Part shown: positions 58,505-64,000 of the stretch, piece after piece
Position numbering within the stretch: position 1 is the first letter of the stretch
How the letters are laid out: every line of letters begins with the position of its first letter
DNA from: Kineosporia sp. NBRC 101731
GTDB lineage: Bacteria > Actinomycetota > Actinomycetes > Actinomycetales > Kineosporiaceae
Direction of reading: 5' to 3'
DNA length: 64,000 bases
NCBI RefSeq assembly: GCF_030269305.1
Contig: NZ_BSTC01000004.1
Location: 124,001-188,000, forward strand
Program-made: the position numbers and the translations under genes
The notes under the pieces: model-generated
Seen by the model: the letters and a program-made list of their open reading frames with translations, nothing else
Told to the model about the DNA's origin: nothing
The model's database searches: none

Positions 58505-59385
58505 GCGAGCACCCGCCTCAGGTAGTCCAGGGAGCGGCTCACGGCGTGCACCGGCCCCGCGCCCGGCGGCGGTTCCTGCCCCAGCATCACGTCGTGCTCG
58601 AGCACGTACCAGCCCTGGTAACCGACCTGCTGCAGGGCGCCGATCATGCTCTCCAGGTCGACCGAGCCCTCCCCCAGCACCGTCCACAGACCGTTCGCGA
58701 CCGCGTCCGAAAAGCTCAGTTCCCCGCCGGTCACCCGGGCCGCCAGGGCCGCGTCCACGTCCTTGAGGTGCACATGCCCGACCCGCTCGGGGGCGGCGAG
58801 GGTGATCGCGACCGGGTCGGCGCCCGCAGCCACCAGGTGGCCGGTGTCGATGCACAGGGCAATGGACGATCCGGTCAGGACCCGGCGCACGTCACCGTCG
58901 TTCTCGATCAGGGTGCCCATGTGGGGATGCACCACGGCCAGCAGCCCTCGCCCGGCCAGGTGCTCGTTCAGGAGGTCCAGGTTCGCCAGCAGCGTCTTCC
59001 ACTGAGCCGGGTCGAGTTCGGGCCGCACGTCGTAGCCGTCCAGACCGGTGACCGCCGCCAGCACCACCACCTCGGCCCCGGCTGCCGAGCACGCGTCCGC
59101 GAACACGTCTACCTCCGGCAGCGGGTCGTGTTCGGCCCGGTGCAGCACGACCGGCAGGAATCCGCCGACCGCCTCCAGACCGAAATCCGCCAGGAGCGAG
59201 GCTTTCTGGCGGGGATCGACGGGAAGGAAGCCCGACGGGCCGAACTCGGTGGCCCGCAGGCCCAGGTCGCGCATCTCGGCCAGTACGCGCGGGGCGGGCA
59301 TCTGGTAGCCCCATCCGGGCACCTCGCAGACGCCCCAGGAGATCGGCGCCCCGGCCGTGCGGGAACGCGAAACATCACTCGTCAT
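58501..59385 (-). CDS. IolE/IolI-family inosose dehydratase or isomerase
   Basis: A 294-residue TIM-barrel enzyme of the xylose-isomerase-like AP-endonuclease-2 superfamily. Seen are GAPISWGVCEVPGWGYQMPA, LRATEFGPSGFLP, a metal Glu/His series (VVHPHMGTLIENDGDV; IALCIDTGHLVAAGADP; VGHVHLKDVDAALAARV; LGEGSVDLESMI) and the final YVLEHDVMLG. In the operon it probably dehydrates scyllo-inosose to the dione (IolE), but IolI-type inosose isomerase is equally compatible with the motifs. It is the first gene of the operon. ATG 59385 has GAGGAG 12 nt upstream. Confidence 0.85.
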   Translation of the reverse strand: MTSDVSRSRTAGAPISWGVCEVPGWGYQMPAPRVLAEMRDLGLRATEFGPSGFLPVDPRQKASLLADFGLEAVGGFLPVVLHRAEHDPLPEVDVFADACSAAGAEVVVLAAVTGLDGYDVRPELDPAQWKTLLANLDLLNEHLAGRGLLAVVHPHMGTLIENDGDVRRVLTGSSIALCIDTGHLVAAGADPVAITLAAPERVGHVHLKDVDAALAARVTGGELSFSDAVANGLWTVLGEGSVDLESMIGALQQVGYQGWYVLEHDVMLGQEPPPGAGPVHAVSRSLDYLRRVLA

Positions 59386-59491
59386 TGAGCGTTACAGCTC
59401 CTCGTTCGGCCTTACACGTCACCGTGCAGGAAGGCCTTGCCGGGAACACGGGCCGTCTCCGATCGTCAGCCGCGGGTATCGGGATGTCAAG

Positions 59492-59507
59492 GTTTGTCAG
59501 GACAAAC
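59492..59507. promoter_or_regulatory. Candidate operator upstream of inositol operon
   Basis: A perfect palindrome GTTTGTC-AG-GACAAAC lies inside a wider inverted repeat CGGGATG (59480-59486)/CATCCCG (59511-59517). It is 107 bp upstream of the first inositol gene. The rest of the 328-bp gap 59386-59713 holds no convincing gene. Confidence 0.5.
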
Positions 59508-59713
59508 GGCCATCCCGCGACCCTTCACGATGCCGGGAAGGTATGGGCCCGTACCCGAACGGAGTTGGACACGCATGAGAGCCGGTTCCTGCGCTCCGGG
59601 CATCCCCGGAGTGCCTCATCGAAGGAGAGATCAGCACTCCCCGCCCTCTGATCGCCGTGAAGGCTCAACTTCGCGCTCGGCCTGCCGATCACGTCCGGGT
59701 AGGAGGGGCGTGT

Positions 59714-62140
59714 ATGCCAGGGGCTGGAGCCGTGGCACGGCGATGGGTCGTGGCCACCGTGGCGTGCTGGGTACTGCTCGGCGCCGTCATCGTCCTGCCG
59801 CGCCCCTCCGGAGCCTTCTTCACGGCCGGCACCGGTACCACGGCGCAGTTCCGGGCCCCGGCCTGGACCCCGCTCTCGGGTCTGTTCTGGTCGGGCGACG
59901 ACTCGTCCGGTTCGGCCGGGGAGGCCGGGACCGGCGACACGGTGGCCGTGCGCAGTGCCACCGCCCTCGCCGGCGGCGGGACGTTCTCGGCCCTGGGCAC
60001 CGGCTACTACCACTCGTGCGCGATCCGTTCCTCGACCGTCGGCGCCCAGGGCCCGGGCACCCTGGTCTGCTGGGGCCGTAACGGCGGGGGGCAGCTCGGG
60101 CGCGGTGCCACGAGCACGCTGGAGGCCACCCCCGGGTCGGTGCTGCCGGCCGGTACGACCTGGAAGGCCGTGACCGGTGGCGAGGAGGTCACGTGTGCCC
60201 TGCAGAGTTCACCGACCGACGGATCGGTGTGGTGCTGGGGCTGGGGCGGCGTGGGCCAGCTGGGCGCCGGGAGCGTGGTGCAGAAGCTCAACCCGAACCG
60301 GATCACCTACGGCGGCGGTGTTCCCGAGACCTGGCGCTCGATCAGCGGTGACGGCAACCGGTTCTGCGCGATCGCGACCGACGGCGGGCTGTGGTGCTGG
60401 GGCCGTAACAGCGACGCCGAGGTGGGCGACGGCACCACCACCCACCGCACCGTGCCGGTGCGGGTCGAGAGCGGCGCCACCTTCTCGTCGGTGTCCGCGG
60501 GGCAGATGCACACCTGCGCGCTCGCGGCCTCGGGCACGGTGCAGGGCGCGGCCGTGGTCGCGGGACAGGCGTTCTGCTGGGGCGGCAACTCCTACCGCCA
60601 GTCGGGCACGAGCAGCTCCGCCGCCTCGCTGACGGTGCCGACGCCGGTGGTCGCGGCCGGCTCCACCGGGGTGCGCACCTGGTCGATGCTGGCCGCCGGC
60701 AGCCGCGCGACCTGCGCGATCACGGCCGACAGGGGTGACAGCGCCGTCCCCGCCGGGCAACTGTGGTGCTGGGGCCAGCTCGGCGACGGCGGCGCGAACA
60801 CCACCGCTCCGGCGCAGGTGGGCACCTCCACCGGCTGGACGTCGGTCGATGTCGGGGGTGACGGCGTGAACCAGTTCTGCGGCGTGGACGCCGGGGTGCT
60901 GACCTGCCGGGGCGGCAACTCCCAGGGGCAGGCCGGTGACGGCACACAGATCTACCGCACGGCCTGGGGGCCGGTGGGTGGCGGCACCACCAGCAGCTGG
61001 AGCTCGGTCTCGGTGGGCCGGGGCCACGGCTGCGCCCTGACCACCACCTCGCAGCTGTCGTGCTGGGGCTCGGCCGAGTTCGGGCAGCCCGGCAACGGCG
61101 CCGTCTGGTTCCGCAACACGCTGCGACCGATCAGCAGCAGCACGGCCCGCTGGTCGTCCGTGGACAGCGAGGACACCCACACCTGCGCGTTGCAGGACAG
61201 CAACCTGTTCTGCTGGGGCCGCAACACCAGCGGTCAGCTCGGTCTGGGCTCCTACGTCTCGTACGGCACGCCGCAGCCGGTGCCGGGGGCCTGGTCACGG
61301 GTCACCGTCGGCACCGAGCACACCTGTGCGCTGGACACCGGCGGCGCGGCCTGGTGCTGGGGACGCAACCTGGCCGGCGCCACGCTGGGCACCGCGAGCG
61401 GGAACTCCACGAACGTGCCGACCCCGGTCGTGGTGAGCGGGGTGAGCGGGGAGCGCTGGACCGGGATCGACGCGGGCCTGAACGCCACCTGCGGCACCCG
61501 CTCGGACGGCACGCTGTGGTGCTGGGGCGCCCAGTCGCAGGGGGTGCTCGGCAACGGCACGAGCACCACCTCCGCGACCCGGCCCGCCCGGGTCTCCGGC
61601 GGCGGCACCGACTGGGCCGGTGTGCAGGTCAGCAGCAACGAGCACGCGTGCGCGACGCGCACCTCGGGCACGCTGTACTGCTGGGGGTCGAACGGGTACG
61701 GGCAGATCGGCACGGGCACGTCCGGAGGAACCGTCACCGCGCCGGTCGCGGTGACCCGGCCGGCCGCCGTGAGCGGTGCCCTCATCGCGTACGGGGTGGG
61801 GCAGGAACACACCTGCGCCCTGGACTCCGCAGGGGTGCTGTGGTGCTGGGGCCACAACAACGACCGGCAGTTCGGCACCCCGGCGAACACGGCCGACTCG
61901 GCCACCCCGGTACCGGCCGCCGCGGCCACGAGCGGCACCACCTGGACCTCGATGGTCGTGGGCGGCAACAGTACCTGCGCCGGGCGCTCGGACGGTGGCC
62001 TGTGGTGCTGGGGCCACAACTACCGCGGCAAGCTCGGGCAGGGCAACGACAACGCCACCGTCAGCGCCCCGGCCCTGAGCTCCGCCGCCACCCCGGTCGC
62101 GGTGCGGCTGTCGCGGGTATCGCTCTTCGTCCTGCGGTGA
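59714..62140 (+). CDS. Secreted RCC1-like repeat protein
   Basis: An 808-residue exported beta-propeller protein. The N-terminal segment VVATVACWVLLGAVIVLP with FFTAGTGTTAQF after it resembles a SipW-type signal. Thirteen RCC1-like repeats follow, each with a pattern CAL/CAI ... CWG-x-N ... G-LG-G; twelve contain CWG, one CRG. The paired cysteines within repeats suggest one disulfide per blade, and 13 repeats suit two seven-bladed propellers. ATG 59714 follows AGGAGGGG; a GTG at 59657 is less likely. Eukaryotic RCC1 binds chromatin; secreted bacterial versions have no set function. Confidence 0.85.
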   Translation: MPGAGAVARRWVVATVACWVLLGAVIVLPRPSGAFFTAGTGTTAQFRAPAWTPLSGLFWSGDDSSGSAGEAGTGDTVAVRSATALAGGGTFSALGTGYYHSCAIRSSTVGAQGPGTLVCWGRNGGGQLGRGATSTLEATPGSVLPAGTTWKAVTGGEEVTCALQSSPTDGSVWCWGWGGVGQLGAGSVVQKLNPNRITYGGGVPETWRSISGDGNRFCAIATDGGLWCWGRNSDAEVGDGTTTHRTVPVRVESGATFSSVSAGQMHTCALAASGTVQGAAVVAGQAFCWGGNSYRQSGTSSSAASLTVPTPVVAAGSTGVRTWSMLAAGSRATCAITADRGDSAVPAGQLWCWGQLGDGGANTTAPAQVGTSTGWTSVDVGGDGVNQFCGVDAGVLTCRGGNSQGQAGDGTQIYRTAWGPVGGGTTSSWSSVSVGRGHGCALTTTSQLSCWGSAEFGQPGNGAVWFRNTLRPISSSTARWSSVDSEDTHTCALQDSNLFCWGRNTSGQLGLGSYVSYGTPQPVPGAWSRVTVGTEHTCALDTGGAAWCWGRNLAGATLGTASGNSTNVPTPVVVSGVSGERWTGIDAGLNATCGTRSDGTLWCWGAQSQGVLGNGTSTTSATRPARVSGGGTDWAGVQVSSNEHACATRTSGTLYCWGSNGYGQIGTGTSGGTVTAPVAVTRPAAVSGALIAYGVGQEHTCALDSAGVLWCWGHNNDRQFGTPANTADSATPVPAAAATSGTTWTSMVVGGNSTCAGRSDGGLWCWGHNYRGKLGQGNDNATVSAPALSSAATPVAVRLSRVSLFVLR

Positions 62141-62176
62141 ACCCCCCACGCGCCCGGCACGAGCCCGACGGCAGAA

Positions 62177-62214
62177 GGACGCGTGATCGCGTATCACACC
62201 GCGACCACGCGTCC
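62177..62214. terminator. Hairpin between RCC1-like and DUF808 genes
   Basis: A 15-bp stem (62177-62191 with 62200-62214) has one mismatch and an 8-nt loop. It lies between convergent stop codons. Confidence 0.7.
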
Positions 62215-62254
62215 CCTGCCGAAAGTTACTGCCGAAGAACCGGCGCTCGCGGAC

Positions 62255-63199
62255 TCAGTGCCCGGCTGCGGTCTTCTTCTTCGGCACGAAGTGCATGATC
62301 GTCACGACCACCGCGCCGACGACCAGGCCGATGAGGGCCGAGCAGAGGGTGTTGACGCACCAGGCCAGCACACCGCCGACACCGCCGACGTCGTGCACGC
62401 TCTCCTCGAGGTGGTGCACCAGTTCGTAGGGCCCGTGCCAGCCGAGCTCGTCGACACCGACGAGCAGGATGTGGCCACCCACCCAGAGCATGGCTGCGAT
62501 GCCGACGGTCGAGAGCACCGACAGCACCTTCGGCATGGCGGCGACCAGGCCGCGGCCGAGCGACGCCCGCGCGCCCGGGCCGGACTCGATCAGCTTCAGG
62601 CCGACGTCGTCGACCTTCACGATCAGGCCGACCAGGCCGTAGACCACGACGGTGACGACCAGCGCCACGAAGGCCAGGATGATCGCGCGGGAGACGAACG
62701 GCTCGTCGGTGACCTCGTTGAGGGAGATCACCATGATCTCGGCGGAGAGGATGAAGTCGGTGGTGATCGCGCCCTTCACCATTGCCTTCTCGGCGTCCGG
62801 CCCGAGCGCGGCCGCGGTCTTCTCCGGCTGGTGGTCGCCGTGACCGCCGAACATCTCGTAGACCTTCTCGGCCCCCTCGAAGGCCAGGTACACGCCGCCG
62901 CACATCAGGATCGGCGTGAGCGCCCACTCCGCGAACTGACTCAGCAGCAGCGCGGCCGGGAGGATGAAGAGGATCTTGTTGCGCAGTGAGCCCAGCGCGA
63001 TCCTCCACACGATGGGCAGTTCCCGGTCGGGGGTGAAGCCGTGCACGTAACGCGGAGTGACAGCCGTGTCGTCGATGACGACCCCCGCCGCCTTCGTGCT
63101 GGCTCGTCCCGCAGCCGCGGCCACGTCGTCCACCGACGCGGCGGCTGCCTTCGCCAGTACGGCGATGTCGTCCAGAAGTGCCGCCAGACCGCCTGCCAT
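62255..63199 (-). CDS. DUF808 (YedI-type) membrane protein
   Basis: A 314-residue integral membrane protein of the DUF808 family. Hallmarks are AGGLAALLDDIAVLAKAAAA at the start, VVIDDTAVTPRYVHGF, ELPIVWRIALGSLRNKILFI, GGVYLAFEGAEKVYEMF, KGAITTDFILSAEIMVISL, LVGLIVKVDDVGLKL, MLWVGGHILLVG and LVHHLEESVHDVGG. About seven membrane spans. Function unknown. ATG 63199 follows GAGGGAG. The N terminus is helical and Ala-rich before the first span. Confidence 0.93.
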   Translation of the reverse strand: MAGGLAALLDDIAVLAKAAAASVDDVAAAAGRASTKAAGVVIDDTAVTPRYVHGFTPDRELPIVWRIALGSLRNKILFILPAALLLSQFAEWALTPILMCGGVYLAFEGAEKVYEMFGGHGDHQPEKTAAALGPDAEKAMVKGAITTDFILSAEIMVISLNEVTDEPFVSRAIILAFVALVVTVVVYGLVGLIVKVDDVGLKLIESGPGARASLGRGLVAAMPKVLSVLSTVGIAAMLWVGGHILLVGVDELGWHGPYELVHHLEESVHDVGGVGGVLAWCVNTLCSALIGLVVGAVVVTIMHFVPKKKTAAGH

Positions 63200-63476
63200 C
63201 GAACTCCCTCACTCGTGATCCGGGTGGGCGCATGGGCCCCATCGTGCGCACAGCATCCCGTACCCGCCCTTCGCCCGAGGGTTCTGCGGCCCGATGGGCG
63301 TCGCGAGGAACGTCACCCGGCCGGACGGGAACTTTCACAGGATACCGATGGCTAGCTCCCCGTGACCGGCCGGTGACCAGGGGCGGAGCATATTCCCGAT
63401 CTTCGCGGGCGATTTGCGCCCGCGGGCGTAAGTGTGACGAAATGTCCCCGCCGCCCACTGAGATCGAGGGAAATCC

Positions 63477-64000
63477 ATGGCCCCGCAAGTCGGAAAGTCA
63501 CTCGTCGCGCTCCTCGGGGTGACCGGTCTTCTCGGTGTCGGCCTCCTGGCCACCCGGGGCCTGGACGACACCGGGGCGACCAGTGCGGTCGCGGCGGTCC
63601 TGAGCTCGGGTTCCACCCCGTCGGCGAGCACGCCGGCCGTCGACGCGGTCACCGACATCGCCGAGAACACCCGGCAGTGCGCGCTGATGTCGTTCGACCA
63701 GATCTCCACGGTGACCGGTGGCGTGGTCGGGTACGACCCCGACCCGGCCGCGTTCGAGGGCGACGTGTGCCGCTGGAAGATCTCCGGTTCGCAGAAGGTG
63801 CCGGCCGGGACGCTGCTGAGCCTGTCGGAGACGCGGGACCTGTCGGCCCGGACGTTCCGCACGTACGCGGCCGCGGCGGTCAAGAGCGGCCGGGCCCAGC
63901 GCGTGAAGGGCCTGGGTGAGCCGGCGATCGTGAACAGGGCCGGCGAGCTCGAGGTGTACTCGGCGGGAAGCTCGTACCGGATCGGGTTCGACATCCCGGA
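63477..64000 (+). CDS. DUF3558-like exported protein, truncated by window end
   Basis: The first 174 codons of a protein with an N-terminal membrane/signal segment (KSLVALLGVTGLLGVGLLAT), a Ser/Thr-rich linker (residues 35-55) and a domain resembling DUF3558. The resemblance rests on QCALMSFDQISTVTGG, DVCRWKISG, ETRDLSARTFRTYAAAAV, VKGLGEPAIV and YSAGSSYRIGF. Two cysteines (about 68 and 97) could pair. GAGGGA precedes ATG 63477. No stop codon is reached. It would act outside the membrane; function unknown. Confidence 0.65.
   Translation, partial: MAPQVGKSLVALLGVTGLLGVGLLATRGLDDTGATSAVAAVLSSGSTPSASTPAVDAVTDIAENTRQCALMSFDQISTVTGGVVGYDPDPAAFEGDVCRWKISGSQKVPAGTLLSLSETRDLSARTFRTYAAAAVKSGRAQRVKGLGEPAIVNRAGELEVYSAGSSYRIGFDIP

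Noticed and set aside
61060-62298. 412-codon plus-strand frame inside the RCC1-like gene
   Set aside because: Frame-shifted reading of the repeats; Arg/Gly/His-rich, no domain.
1-64000. Search for tRNA, rRNA, transposase or integrase
   Set aside because: No T-arm motif in a cloverleaf context, no rRNA sequence, and no DDE, HUH or recombinase protein recognised.

Overview
The window is chromosomal DNA of a high-GC actinomycete. GC is about 70% nearly throughout and third codon positions are almost all G or C. The gene families point the same way: a mycothiol-dependent (MDMPI/DinB-type) enzyme, a DUF397 protein, an AfsR/SARP regulator, a PknB-like kinase with an extracellular tail, an FHA-FtsK EccC protein with a WXG100-size partner, and many GTG starts. 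A filamentous or spore-forming actinomycete such as a Kineosporia relative would fit, but the genus cannot be fixed from sequence alone. I saw no rRNA, tRNA, CRISPR array, transposase, integrase or phage gene.

Layout. 0-5 kb: GNAT and MDMPI genes, then a LysR regulator divergent from an MFS exporter. 5-11 kb: two small genes (one DUF397), then a two-component system flanked by two unequal DUF1996 secreted proteins. 11.3-19.2 kb: a sugar operon on the minus strand (solute-binding lipoprotein, two permeases, class II aldolase, ADP-PFK-family kinase, class I mannose-6-phosphate isomerase) with a divergent DeoR repressor. 19-25.4 kb: a Sec-exported TNT-type NAD glycohydrolase, then a copper-related group (DUF6153, DUF305, CopC-CopD fusion, His-rich membrane protein). 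25-31 kb: Ser/Thr kinase, trmB, MerR/SDR pair, glyoxalase/AraC pair, MmcQ protein.

31-43.3 kb is a reduced type VII secretion island. It holds a three-gene operon encoding a helical small protein, an unrecognised protein and a 777-aa T7SS-substrate-like protein with no toxin domain, followed by EccC, a WXG100-size protein and a LysM-like membrane protein. A DoxX/XRE-cupin pair is embedded in it. 43-47 kb: an AfsR-like SARP directly upstream of an ECF sigma gene. 47-52.9 kb: an unrecognised winged-helix/membrane pair, a proline iminopeptidase operon, and small enzymes. 52.9-59.4 kb: a tightly overlapping myo-inositol catabolic operon. 59.7-64 kb: a secreted RCC1-like repeat protein, DUF808 and a truncated DUF3558 lipoprotein-like gene.

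Regulation is unusually readable. At least ten genes have a TAnnnT-like -10 box only 6-7 nt before the start codon, which indicates leaderless transcription; several also have a -35 box 16-17 bp upstream. Palindromes or direct repeats sit where the LysR, MerR, XRE, DeoR and SARP proteins would be expected to bind. The most novel candidates are the ADP-PFK-type sugar operon, the toxin-free T7SS island, the SARP-to-sigma unit and the 47-kb unknown pair.
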